This document shows positions 33,253 through 41,291 of a stretch of DNA of 64,000 nt, piece by piece. The notes beneath the pieces are model-generated. The model ran no database searches. It worked only from the letters and a program-made list of their open reading frames with translations, and was not told the origin of the DNA. Where the stretch lies: NCBI RefSeq assembly GCF_030709675.1, contig NZ_JAUZQD010000007.1:248001-312000 (forward strand), written 5' to 3'. The position numbers were made by a program, and so were the translations under genes. Positions within the stretch are counted from its first letter, which is position 1. Every line of letters starts with the position of its first letter. This DNA is from Symbioplanes lichenis. Its GTDB lineage: Bacteria; Actinomycetota; Actinomycetes; Mycobacteriales; Micromonosporaceae.

Positions 33253-34617
33253 ATGACCGATTATCTGCCTGTCCGAGCCATCCCGACCCGGGACGAGCTG
33301 CTGCGTGCGATCGCTGCGGCGCTCGACGCGACCGGGGTGCCATGGGCGTGGCAGGGCGCCGAGGACGCACCCGGGCGCTGGGCCGCGGACACCGGCCCCA
33401 AGGATCTCGACATCTGGCTCGGCGGCACCCAGCGCACGGCCGAGAGCGTGGCCGCCGCCCTGCGCAGTCACGGCCCGGCGGCGCTGATCGCCGAGGCGCA
33501 CGACCCGCGCCGGCTGTGCCACCTGAGCATCGCCGTGCGCACGGCCACCGGACCCGCCGTGGTCGACCTGACCTACGGCGACCTGCGCGTGGGGCCGGTG
33601 CTGCTGGTCCCGGCGGCCGGCGTCACCGTCGAGGACCGCCGGCTCACCGGGGCGGCGGCGATGGCGGACCTGCTCGTGCGGCCGGTGCTGCGGGGGCGGC
33701 TGCCGGACGCGTACCGGCTGGTGGAGGCCCGGGCGGCCTGGGCGGTGGCCGACCCGGTGGGGCGCGAGCTGCTCGCCCGGCGCCTCACCACCCAGCTCGG
33801 CGCGCGGGTCGCCGCCGACCTGATCAGCGCGGCCGGAGGCGAGGACCCCGATCCGGATCTGCCCCGGCGCGCGCGGCTGCGACTGGCCGCCTGGAGCCTG
33901 ACCCCGGGCGCCGCCCCGGCCACCTGGGCGCAGCGCCGGTCGGTGCTGCCCGCCGGGCCGGCCGCCGGACCGTACGGGCTGCGCACCCGCGGCGTCGTCG
34001 TCGCCCTGGTCGGCACGGACGGCTCGGGCAAGTCGACCGTCGCCGAGTCGGTGCGCGCCGGGCTGCACGAGTTCGGCTTCGCCACGCGGGCGGCGTACTT
34101 CGGGATGGCCCGCGGCAACCTGCCCGGCGTCGCCCTGGCCCGCCGGATCCTGGGCGTGGGCTCCACGGACCCGGCCCCGGCCGAGAAGCCCGAACCGGTG
34201 CTCACCCACGCGCCCCTGCGCAAGGTCGCCGCCTGGATCTACGCCGGCGAGTACGTCTGGCGCTACCTCCGGCACGTCGCCCCGGCCGTGGCCCGGGGCG
34301 AGGTCGTCGTCGCCGACCGCTGGGTCTACGACCTCCGCGAGTCGCCATGGCCCGGCTCGCCCGCCGCCCGCGTCGCCGAGGCGGTGGTTCCCGCGCCCGA
34401 CGTGCTCGTGCTGCCCGACGCCCCGGCCGAGCTCATCCACGAGCGCAAGCCCGAACGCTCGCTCGCGGAGCAAAAGGCGCAGCAGGAGCGCTTCCGCCGG
34501 CTGCTCGCCGAACGCCCCGCCCGGCACGCCGAGATCGTGGTCGACACGTCGGGCGCGCACAGCTCGGTGGCGCCGGTGATCGAGGCTGTGGTGAGAGCGG
34601 CCCACAGCCCGCGGTGA
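33253..34617 (+). CDS. nucleotidyltransferase-like / thymidylate-kinase-like fusion protein
   Basis: A 454-residue protein. The first 120 residues resemble a nucleotidyltransferase fold (GPKDLDIWLGGTQRTAES with the acidic D-x-D pair, then VVDLTYGDL). After a helical linker, residues about 245-450 form a P-loop kinase of the dTMP-kinase type (VALVGTDGSGKST, the DR of VVADRWVYD, and a lid-like ERKPERS). Related proteins occur in polysaccharide loci and may phosphorylate or activate a sugar or lipid; true dTMP kinase activity is unlikely. It overlaps the next start by four bases. Confidence 0.7.
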   Translation: MTDYLPVRAIPTRDELLRAIAAALDATGVPWAWQGAEDAPGRWAADTGPKDLDIWLGGTQRTAESVAAALRSHGPAALIAEAHDPRRLCHLSIAVRTATGPAVVDLTYGDLRVGPVLLVPAAGVTVEDRRLTGAAAMADLLVRPVLRGRLPDAYRLVEARAAWAVADPVGRELLARRLTTQLGARVAADLISAAGGEDPDPDLPRRARLRLAAWSLTPGAAPATWAQRRSVLPAGPAAGPYGLRTRGVVVALVGTDGSGKSTVAESVRAGLHEFGFATRAAYFGMARGNLPGVALARRILGVGSTDPAPAEKPEPVLTHAPLRKVAAWIYAGEYVWRYLRHVAPAVARGEVVVADRWVYDLRESPWPGSPAARVAEAVVPAPDVLVLPDAPAELIHERKPERSLAEQKAQQERFRRLLAERPARHAEIVVDTSGAHSSVAPVIEAVVRAAHSPR

Positions 34618-36797
34618 CCACGGCGGTGGTGCCGCGGCACCGGCGGATCCCCGGGTTCGAGGCGCGGGCCGCCCGGATGACGGCCGAGTCGGCGCTGCTC
34701 GGGCTGCTCGCCGGGGCCGCGGTGGTGGCGCCCTGGACCCGCGACGGCTATCTGCTGCTGCTCGACTGGGTCAGCGGCCCGCACCAGACGATGACCCCCG
34801 GCCTGTACGGGCTCGATCCCGCCGCGCTCGACGCGATGCCCTACCGGCTGGCCACCCAGGCCCTGCGCAACGTGGTCGGGCCGGGCGCGGTGAGCTGGCT
34901 GATCATCCTGGGCTACTTCCCGGTGGCGGCGGGCGGCATCTCCGCGCTGATCGGCGGGGGCCGGTCCCGGCGCTATCCGGCGGCACTGTTCGTGTGCTGC
35001 AACCCGTTCGTCGTCGAGCGCCTCCAGGCCGGGCACACGGCGTTCCTGATGGTCGTGTCACTGCTGTGCTGGCTGCTGGCTTCCGCGTTGCGGGCGCGCC
35101 GGCGCGGCTCGTGGTTCGCGGCCCGCCCGGCCGGGTGGTACGCGCTGGCCATGGCGGTCGGCCCGCATGCCGCGTGGCTGGGTGGGCTGTGCCTGCTCGC
35201 CGTGGCGGTGCTGCCGCGGCCGCGCAAGCGCGATCTGGTGCGTACGGTGCTCATGATCCTGTCGGCGGGCGGCATCTACGCGTACGCGGTGGTGCTGGTG
35301 CTGAGCGCGATCCTCACGGTGAAGGTGGGGCGCGGCGACCTCGACGTGTACGCCCCCCACGCCGGCCCCGGCGGCATGCTCGTGACCCTCGCGTCGCTGC
35401 GAGGCTTCTGGCGCGGCAGCTCCGACAGCAGTCCCCAGGTCGACATCGGCTTCGTGGCGGGCATGGCGATGGTGGCCGGCGCCGCGGCGGGGCTGGCGCT
35501 GCTGTGCCGCCGCGAGCCGCGTACCGGGGTCCCGCTGGCCGTGCTCGCCGGGGCCGGACTGCTGCTCGGCGCCGGCATCCACGGGCCGCTGGCGCCGGTC
35601 TACCGCTTCGCCTTCGACCATCTGCCCCTGTTCCAGGCGATGCGCGAGCAGCAGAAGTGGCTGTCGATCACGATGATCGCGTACGCCGCCGGCGTCGGCG
35701 TGACCGCGGAAGCCCTCAAGACCCTGTGCCTGTCGGCGCGCCCGCCTCTCGTCCGTCTGGCGAGCGGCGCGGCGCTGCTGGCGGTGTTCAGCGGCTACGC
35801 GGGCTCGGCGCCCTCCCTCTTCTGGGGGCTGGGCGGCAGCGTGCGGGTCAGCCACTATCCGGGCGCCTGGTACGCCGCCGACCGCATCATGGGCGCCGGC
35901 GACGAGTCGGTGCTGTTCCTGCCGTGGCACGAGTACCAGCCGTTCGCCTTCACGGACTCGCGGACGGTGGCGACCCCGGCCGGGGCGTTCTTCCGCCGTC
36001 CCGTGCTGAGCAGCGACGCGGTGGAGCTGGGCGAGGTGCGCACCAACTCGTCGTCGCGGCGGATGGCGTACGTGCAACGGCTCGTCGTGGACGGCGGCCA
36101 CGGGAGCTTCGGGCGCCTGGTCGCCCCGCTCGGCGTCGGATATGTGGCGCTGGCCCGGGACCGGGAGGCGGAGAGCTACGAGTGGCTGGACCGGCAGCGG
36201 GATCTGCAGGCTGTGCTGCGTACGGACGACATGGTCCTGTACGAAGTCCGCGCCGAAGGCACCGGACGGGTCGGCGCCGCGCGCAGCGGGGACTACGCCG
36301 CGGCAACCGAGCTGGCGGCGCAAGGTGAGCTCGGATCCGAGGCGATCCTGCCCGGCGGTACGCCCTCCGGTCGCGTCCCCTCGGCCGAGTCCGGTGGCAT
36401 CCGCCGCACGAGCTCCACGAGCTGGGCCGTCGCCCCCGGTACGCCCGGCTGGGTCGTCATCCCCGAGGAATGGTCCCCGGGCTGGCGGGCCGGCACTCTC
36501 CCGACCCGGCGGACGGCGGCCGGGACCGTGGCCGTCGAGGCGCGCTCGGAGGGCTTCTCCGTGCGCTATGCCCCGTGGCGATGGCTGCGGCTGGGCCTGG
36601 CGGCCTCGCTGCTCACGCTGGCCGGGCTGATCGTGGCCGGCCTGGTCGAGCATCGGCGCGAGCTGCGCCGGTGGCTCTTCGTCACGCGGCGCGAGCCACC
36701 TGCTCCTCCCGCTGCACCAGCACCGGAGCCGCCTGGGGGAGAAGCTCGGCGCGCACGGGCCGGTACTGCCGGGTCAGGTGCAGCCGGCCGAAGATGA
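34614..36797 (+). CDS. large polytopic membrane protein, probable GT-C-like glycosyltransferase
   Basis: A 727-residue protein with about eleven membrane helices in the first 430 residues, then an extracytoplasmic domain of about 230 residues, a last helix (GLAASLLTLAGLIVAGLV) and a proline/glycine-rich cytoplasmic tail. The early loop with Asp and the LFQAMREQQKWL segment recall YfhO/arabinosyltransferase-like membrane enzymes. GTG 34614 overlaps the previous stop. The last 116 bases overlap the convergent GT2 gene, so the tail is coding on both strands. Confidence 0.65.
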   Translation: MTTAVVPRHRRIPGFEARAARMTAESALLGLLAGAAVVAPWTRDGYLLLLDWVSGPHQTMTPGLYGLDPAALDAMPYRLATQALRNVVGPGAVSWLIILGYFPVAAGGISALIGGGRSRRYPAALFVCCNPFVVERLQAGHTAFLMVVSLLCWLLASALRARRRGSWFAARPAGWYALAMAVGPHAAWLGGLCLLAVAVLPRPRKRDLVRTVLMILSAGGIYAYAVVLVLSAILTVKVGRGDLDVYAPHAGPGGMLVTLASLRGFWRGSSDSSPQVDIGFVAGMAMVAGAAAGLALLCRREPRTGVPLAVLAGAGLLLGAGIHGPLAPVYRFAFDHLPLFQAMREQQKWLSITMIAYAAGVGVTAEALKTLCLSARPPLVRLASGAALLAVFSGYAGSAPSLFWGLGGSVRVSHYPGAWYAADRIMGAGDESVLFLPWHEYQPFAFTDSRTVATPAGAFFRRPVLSSDAVELGEVRTNSSSRRMAYVQRLVVDGGHGSFGRLVAPLGVGYVALARDREAESYEWLDRQRDLQAVLRTDDMVLYEVRAEGTGRVGAARSGDYAAATELAAQGELGSEAILPGGTPSGRVPSAESGGIRRTSSTSWAVAPGTPGWVVIPEEWSPGWRAGTLPTRRTAAGTVAVEARSEGFSVRYAPWRWLRLGLAASLLTLAGLIVAGLVEHRRELRRWLFVTRREPPAPPAAPAPEPPGGEARRARAGTAGSGAAGRR

Positions 36798-37584
36798 CGA
36801 ACGTGTCGCGGATCGTCCGCAGGATCGCCTTCGAGGTGACCGTCGACCCGGCGACCCGCTCCTCCAGCCGCACCGGCGCGCCGACGAAGCCGCGGATGCC
36901 CGCCGCCTTGGCCGCCACGAAGAACTCCAGGTCGAAGGCGAAACGGCGCTCCCGCATCCGGGGCAGCAGCGTGGCGAGCACGTCGCGGCGCAGCACCTTG
37001 CAGCCCGTCTGGGTGTCCCGCATGCCCAGCAGGAACAGCATCGTCACGAGCGTCGAGTAGAACATCGACACGAGCTTGCGGAACTTGGAGGACGCGCTGT
37101 CCGAGGCACTGTGCCGCTTGTCCGCGTACACGCCGGGGTGGTTGCCCTGCCGGGCCGTCCGCAGATAGTCGACCAGGTGGGTGGGGTCGATGTCGCCGTC
37201 CGCGTCGACGAAGCCGATCCACGCCCCGCGCGCCGCCGCGAAGCCCAGGTGCAGCGCCGCGCCCTTGCCCTGGTTGCGGCCGGCGGTGACGACCCGGACC
37301 CCGGGGAGACCCTCGACCGTACGCTCCGAGCCGTCCGTGGAGCCGTCCGAGACCGCGATGATCTCGTACGCCACCCCCTCCGCGCGCAGCTTGCCGATCA
37401 GCTGCTCGACCGTGGGCCGCAGCGCCGCCCCCGGGTTGTAGAACGGCACGACCACCGTCAGCTCGACGCCGGCGTCCGCGGGGGACCAGAGGCGCGAGGC
37501 GTCGAACAGCTGGGCCCGACCCGTGCCGGTCTCGACGGCGTTCTTGTCGGCGGCGGGGGTGCTGGGGAGCGCTGAGGCGGTCAT
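36682..37584 (-). CDS. glycosyltransferase family 2 (dolichyl-phosphate-mannose-synthase-like)
   Basis: A 300-residue GT-A enzyme. VVVPFYNPGAALRPTVEQLI, VSDGSTDGSERTV, NQGKGAALHLGF, the metal site FVDADGD and the TQTGCKVLRR acceptor motif match the polyprenyl-phosphate glycosyltransferase group. No membrane helices follow, so it is a soluble or peripheral version. ATG 37584 lacks a Shine-Dalgarno and lies 24 bp from operator A. It probably makes a polyprenyl-phosphate sugar for the membrane enzymes of the locus. Confidence 0.85.
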   Translation of the reverse strand: MTASALPSTPAADKNAVETGTGRAQLFDASRLWSPADAGVELTVVVPFYNPGAALRPTVEQLIGKLRAEGVAYEIIAVSDGSTDGSERTVEGLPGVRVVTAGRNQGKGAALHLGFAAARGAWIGFVDADGDIDPTHLVDYLRTARQGNHPGVYADKRHSASDSASSKFRKLVSMFYSTLVTMLFLLGMRDTQTGCKVLRRDVLATLLPRMRERRFAFDLEFFVAAKAAGIRGFVGAPVRLEERVAGSTVTSKAILRTIRDTFVIFGRLHLTRQYRPVRAELLPQAAPVLVQREEQVARAA

Positions 37585-37591
37585 GCCCGTG

Positions 37592-37646
37592 TCGATCGGG
37601 GCCGACCCTCAATGCAATCTCTGAGCTACCTCAAGCCCGCCGCAAG
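37592..37646 (-). promoter_or_regulatory. shared 11-bp direct-repeat operator, site A (GT2)
   Basis: CTCAAT (37608), CTCTGA (37619), CTCAAG (37630) and CGCAAG (37641) at exact 11-bp spacing, with TCGATCGG (37592-37599) 16 bp from the first. The divergent gene at 37705 starts 59 bp beyond the last hexamer. Confidence 0.65.
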
Positions 37647-37704
37647 GTTGCAGACCGGTTGTGGGGGCCCTGGGCATTCCGGGCATTCGTGGCACCATGG
37701 AGAG

Positions 37705-38256
37705 GTGACAGCCTCTCGTTTCCGCAGGTCAAGCGCGCTCGCGCTGGCCGGCCTGACGATGGGTGCCGTCCTGCTGCCGGGCGCCGCGCTCGCGGACGGC
37801 CCCGGTTACGGAGGCACGGCCGACGCCCTCACCGTGCAGTGGCAGGAGTCCTCCAGCGACCTCGCCGTCTACGCGGTCGGCTTCCGGGGCGGCTCGACGG
37901 TCCAGCTGCAGGTCGGCTCGCAGGGCGACAGCACGGTGTCGGCCGACGTGTCCGGCGCCCTCCGCGTGCTCGTCGTCCCGGCGTCCTCCGCGATCCTGGG
38001 GGCCGCCGACACCACCGTGCTCCGCGTGACCGACGCCGCGGGCCCGGGCACCAGCATCCTGGTCACCGGCCAGACGCCCGCCGGCAGCCTGCGCACGCTG
38101 GTCGGCTCGGTGCCGCCCGTGGCGTCGGGCACCGGGGCAAGCGGCCTCATCCCGTGGGCCGTGGCCGCAGCCGCCCTGACCGCCGGCGCCGCCTGGCTGG
38201 CCGCACGCACGCAAAAGCCCGGCCGTCACCGGCCGGGCCGTCACCGCATGGTCTAG
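37705..38256 (+). CDS. small exported membrane protein, paralogue of the 32689 gene
   Basis: A 183-residue protein with a signal-like N-terminal helix (ALALAGLTMGAVLLPGAALA), a beta-rich middle and a C-terminal membrane helix (LIPWAVAAAALTAGAAWLA) followed by a basic tail. Size, topology and the S-LRTLVGSVPP-VAS segment match the 32689 product. Both are divergent from an enzyme gene of the locus with the same operator between. GTG 37705 is the only start that gives a complete signal sequence, but its purine-rich site is very close. Confidence 0.65.
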   Translation: MTASRFRRSSALALAGLTMGAVLLPGAALADGPGYGGTADALTVQWQESSSDLAVYAVGFRGGSTVQLQVGSQGDSTVSADVSGALRVLVVPASSAILGAADTTVLRVTDAAGPGTSILVTGQTPAGSLRTLVGSVPPVASGTGASGLIPWAVAAAALTAGAAWLAARTQKPGRHRPGRHRMV

Positions 38257-38259
38257 CGC

Positions 38260-38958
38260 CTAGCTCTGCGGCTCGAAGCGGTAGCCGACGCCGCGGAGGG
38301 TGCGGATGTAGCGCGGGGACGAGGCCGACTCGCCGAGCTTCTTGCGCAGGTTGCCGACGTGGACGTCGATGATGTGGTCGTCGCCGTACCAGTTGTCGCC
38401 CCACACGTCCTCGAGCAGCTGCCCGCGGGTGAAGGTGCGCCGGGGCGCGGAGGACAGCAGGTCCAGGATGCCGAACTCGATCTTCGTCAGCTCGAGGACG
38501 GCGCCGGCCAGGGTCACCTCGCGGACCTCGGGGTCGACGCGCAGGTCGCCGTACTCGCGGACGGCGGCACCGGGACCGGATGCCGTGCCGGCCCGCGGGC
38601 GGCGGCGCATGGCCTGGATGCGGGCGGCCAGCTCGCGTGGGGAGAACGGCTTGGTCACGTAGTCGTCGGCGCCGACCGAGAGGCCCACGACCTTGTCCAC
38701 CTCGTCGGCGCGGCCGGTGACCATGATGATGTAGGCGTCGGTGAACTGCCGGATCCGGCGGCACACCTCGATGCCGTCGACGTCGGGCAGCCCGAGGTCG
38801 AGGATGGCGATGTCCGGCTTCTGCGCCTGCGCCTGCTCGACGGCGGCCTCGCCGTCCGTGACGGCGTGCACCTCGAAGCCTTCCTTCTCGAGCAGATGGG
38901 TGCAGAGCAGCGTGAACTCGGGCGAGTCCTCGACGACGAGCGCACGTGGCCTGGACAC
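38260..38958 (-). CDS. OmpR/PhoB-family response regulator, orphan
   Basis: A 232-residue regulator with a receiver (Asp54 in LDLGLPDVDG; K in YVTKPFSP) and a winged-helix output domain (about 130-230; LTKIEFGILDLLSS, DDHIIDVHVGNLRKKLG). Proteins of this class bind head-to-tail 11-bp repeats. It has no adjacent kinase; the two kinases at 25442 and 26245 have no adjacent regulator. It is therefore the best local candidate to bind the operators D, E, A, B and C. Its own promoter shows no such site. Start is GTG 38958. Confidence 0.9.
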   Translation of the reverse strand: MSRPRALVVEDSPEFTLLCTHLLEKEGFEVHAVTDGEAAVEQAQAQKPDIAILDLGLPDVDGIEVCRRIRQFTDAYIIMVTGRADEVDKVVGLSVGADDYVTKPFSPRELAARIQAMRRRPRAGTASGPGAAVREYGDLRVDPEVREVTLAGAVLELTKIEFGILDLLSSAPRRTFTRGQLLEDVWGDNWYGDDHIIDVHVGNLRKKLGESASSPRYIRTLRGVGYRFEPQS

Positions 38959-39033
38959 GGGACCTCCGGGTAAGGCTGCGACGGGGCGGACATGCCTCTA
39001 TTCGGTCGCCGGGCCCGTCACTTCAGCATTCGC

Positions 39034-39786
39034 TCAGTTCTGGTCGGCGCCGGCCTGGATGAGGGCGCGGTCGGGCAGCGGGCCGGGGCGGGCGAGATAG
39101 TAGCCCTGGCCGTAGCGGACGCCCAGGTCGCGCAGGCGGTCGTACTCGTCGGTGGTCTCGATGCCCTCGGCGATGAGGATGGCGCCGATGTCGGAGGAGA
39201 AGCCGACGAGCGAGCGGGCCAGGGCCATGCGTACCGGGTCCTCGTTGATGCCCCGGGTCAGCGTGATGTCCAGCTTGATGATGTCCGGGCGCAGCTGCAG
39301 GATGTGGCTGAGGCTGGCGAAGCCGGCGCCGGTGTCGTCCACCGCGAGCAGGATGCCGGCGCCACGCAGGACGTCGGTCACCGCGATCAGCGCCGGATAG
39401 TCGTGCACCTGGGCGTGCTCGGTGAGCTCGACCGCGATGCTGCGGTCGGCGTGCGACAGCAGGAAGGCGTGCACGCGCGGGGTGAGCAGCGCCTCGACCG
39501 ACAGGTTCGCGGTGAGCATCGTCCCCTCCGGCATGTCGCCGAGGTGCTCGAAGGCCCGTTGCAGGGCGAGCAGCTCCAGCTCGACGCCGATGCCGGCGGC
39601 GGTCGCGGCGGTGAACGCGTCCACCGGGTTGGGGAAGTGCTGGTCGAAGCGAGCCAGGGCCTCGTACGCCATGACCGTGCCGTCCTGGAGCGAGACGACC
39701 GGCTGGAAGGTGGGCCGGATCGCCTGTGCGTCGATGATCGCCTGCAGGTCCCGCACCGTGGCGAGGGAGAGCGTCGTCGCTGTCAT
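39034..39786 (-). CDS. EAL-domain protein, probable c-di-GMP phosphodiesterase
   Basis: A 250-residue stand-alone EAL domain. The residues needed for activity are visible: E in YEALARF, N in LTANLSVEALL, E in VELTEHA, the DD pair in LAVDDTGAGFASL, K in IIKLD, E in LIAEGIET and Q in RYGQGYYLARP. No GGDEF, membrane or sensory part is present. ATG 39786 is 23 bp from operator B and lacks a ribosome site. Lowering c-di-GMP within an exopolysaccharide locus would suit control of polymer production. Confidence 0.85.
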   Translation of the reverse strand: MTATTLSLATVRDLQAIIDAQAIRPTFQPVVSLQDGTVMAYEALARFDQHFPNPVDAFTAATAAGIGVELELLALQRAFEHLGDMPEGTMLTANLSVEALLTPRVHAFLLSHADRSIAVELTEHAQVHDYPALIAVTDVLRGAGILLAVDDTGAGFASLSHILQLRPDIIKLDITLTRGINEDPVRMALARSLVGFSSDIGAILIAEGIETTDEYDRLRDLGVRYGQGYYLARPGPLPDRALIQAGADQN

Positions 39787-39792
39787 GCCGGT

Positions 39793-39847
39793 CAGATCGG
39801 CCGCCACCCTCAAGCACCTGTCTGGCCGGCCTCAAGAACGGCGCAAG
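39793..39847 (-). promoter_or_regulatory. shared 11-bp direct-repeat operator, site B (EAL protein)
   Basis: CTCAAG (39809), GTCTGG (39820), CTCAAG (39831) and CGCAAG (39842), exact 11-bp spacing; CAGATCGG (39793-39800) lies 16 bp from the first. Nearly identical to site A. Confidence 0.7.
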
Positions 39848-39892
39848 GTGCAACCGGCTGACAACCCGCGGACCGGCCCCCGGAAACGACCG

Positions 39893-39923
39893 GACCCCGG
39901 CTCGCCGAAGCGGGGCCGGGGTC
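39893..39923. terminator. terminator hairpin after the half-length GT2 gene
   Basis: GACCCCGGC (39893-39901) pairs with GCCGGGGTC (39915-39923), 33 bp past the stop of the minus-strand gene at 39957. It separates that gene from operator B. Confidence 0.6.
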
Positions 39924-39956
39924 TCAGACGGGGTCGTGGGGAGGGTGCGGTGCTCT

Positions 39957-40391
39957 TCAGGCCAGGACAGAGGCTTCCTCGCGGGCGCGGTGCAGGCACT
40001 CGATCAGCTCGTACGGGTCGACCTCGGAGTCCGCGTCGACGTCGACGAAGCCGATCCACGCGCCCCGGGCGGCCTCGAAGCCGGCCTGCAGCGCGGCGCC
40101 CCGGTCCTGGATGTCGCCGCGAGCGATGACCTGCGTGCGGGACAGGTCGTCGAGCGTGCGCTCCGAGCCGTCCTTCGTGCCGCCCGACACCGCGAGCACC
40201 TCGAAGAGGATGCCCTGGGCGTAGAGGGCGTCCGAGATGCGCTCGACCGTGCTGCGCAGCGCGGCGCCGGGGTTGTGGAAGGGGATCACGATGCTGAACT
40301 CGACGGCGGTGGGGTCCCCGTACTGCCACTCGGCGCGGTCGCTGCCGGCGATGACGACGGGGGGAACGGCGATGAGGTGTGCGACAGTCAT
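39957..40391 (-). CDS. half-length GT2-like protein
   Basis: A 144-residue protein that aligns by eye with the first half of the 36682 product (SIVIPFHNPGAALRSTVERI, KDGSERTLDDL, RGAALQAGFEAARGAWIGFVDVDAD). It stops right after the metal-binding region and lacks the acceptor half. The DGST loop is changed to GGTKDGS. Two interpretations fit: a truncated duplicate of the GT2 gene, or a retained regulatory or partner subunit. It keeps a full copy of the shared operator (site C) and its own terminator, which argues that it is still expressed. Confidence 0.65.
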   Translation of the reverse strand: MTVAHLIAVPPVVIAGSDRAEWQYGDPTAVEFSIVIPFHNPGAALRSTVERISDALYAQGILFEVLAVSGGTKDGSERTLDDLSRTQVIARGDIQDRGAALQAGFEAARGAWIGFVDVDADSEVDPYELIECLHRAREEASVLA

Positions 40392-40397
40392 GCCGCC

Positions 40398-40452
40398 TAT
40401 GTCGGCACCCTGTCTCAAGCCGCTCTCAACCGATCGTCAAGCCCCGCGCAAA
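40398..40452 (-). promoter_or_regulatory. shared 11-bp direct-repeat operator, site C (half-length GT2)
   Basis: CTCAAG (40414), CTCAAC (40425), GTCAAG (40436) and CGCAAA (40447) at exact 11-bp spacing: four good matches, the best array of the set. TATGTCGG (40398-40405) lies 16 bp from the first; the start codon is at 40391. Confidence 0.7.
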
Positions 40453-40598
40453 GCTCGGAAAGCCCTGCGGGTTGCCGTCCGGTTGCCCAGCGCCCGGGCC
40501 CCGGGTTGCGCGCGGGTTGCGGGGGTCCTCCCTGGGGAGGACGCCGGGTCGGACCGTGGTCCGACGCCGTGGGCCGCGCCGCGGACGACGATCGGTGC

Positions 40599-41291
40599 AT
40601 GAACCTGATCGTCGACCAGTTGACCAAGACCTTCGACCGCACTCCCGTGCTCAAGGGAGTGTCGTTGACGGTCGCGGCCGGCGAGTTCGTGGCTGTCGTC
40701 GGGCCGAGCGGCTCGGGCAAGTCCACGCTGCTCTACTGCATGTCCGGCCTCGAGCCCGCGACCTCCGGCAGTGTCACCGTCATGGGCAGCCGGTTGGAGA
40801 CGCTCAACGGCAACGCGCTGGCCGCCCTGCGGCGCCGGCACGTGGGCTTCGTCTTCCAGTCGTACAACCTGATCCCCTCCCTGACCGCCCGCGAGAACGT
40901 CGCCCTTCCCGCCCGCCTGGCCAAGCGCCCGGTGGCGGCCGGGGCTGTCGACGCCGCCCTCGCCGCCGTCGGTCTGGCCGAGCGGGCTTCGCACCGGCCG
41001 TCGGCGCTCTCCGGCGGGCAGCAGCAGCGGGTCGCTGTCGCCCGGGTGCTCGCGCTGCGCCCCGATGTGGTCTTCGCCGACGAGCCGACGGGTGCGCTGG
41101 ACACGGAGCCGGGCGACCAGGTGCTCGATCTGCTCGGTGCCGCCGCCCGGGACGGGCGCTCGGTGGTCATGGTGACGCACGACCTGGCGGCGGCCGAGCG
41201 CGCCGACCGGGTCCTGGTGCTGCGGGACGGCCTGCTGCACCGATCGCTGATCCGCCCGTCGGCGGCCGAGATCCTGGCGGTGATGAAGTGA
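40599..41291 (+). CDS. ABC transporter ATP-binding protein (MacB/LolD-like)
   Basis: A 230-residue ATPase: Walker A GPSGSGKST, Q-loop VFQSYNLIPSLT, signature LSGGQQQRVAVAR, Walker B VVFADEPTGALD and switch His in VTHD. The LIPSLTARENV segment is typical of ATPases that pair with FtsX-like permeases. ATG 40599 starts the unit, and its stop overlaps the permease start (GTGA). The permease it needs is truncated, so the transporter may not work. Confidence 0.9.
   Translation: MNLIVDQLTKTFDRTPVLKGVSLTVAAGEFVAVVGPSGSGKSTLLYCMSGLEPATSGSVTVMGSRLETLNGNALAALRRRHVGFVFQSYNLIPSLTARENVALPARLAKRPVAAGAVDAALAAVGLAERASHRPSALSGGQQQRVAVARVLALRPDVVFADEPTGALDTEPGDQVLDLLGAAARDGRSVVMVTHDLAAAERADRVLVLRDGLLHRSLIRPSAAEILAVMK

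Noticed and set aside
38217..38238. GCCCGGCC-N6-GGCCGGGC hairpin as a terminator
   Set aside because: It lies within the coding end of the 37705 gene, before its stop, so a terminator role is doubtful.
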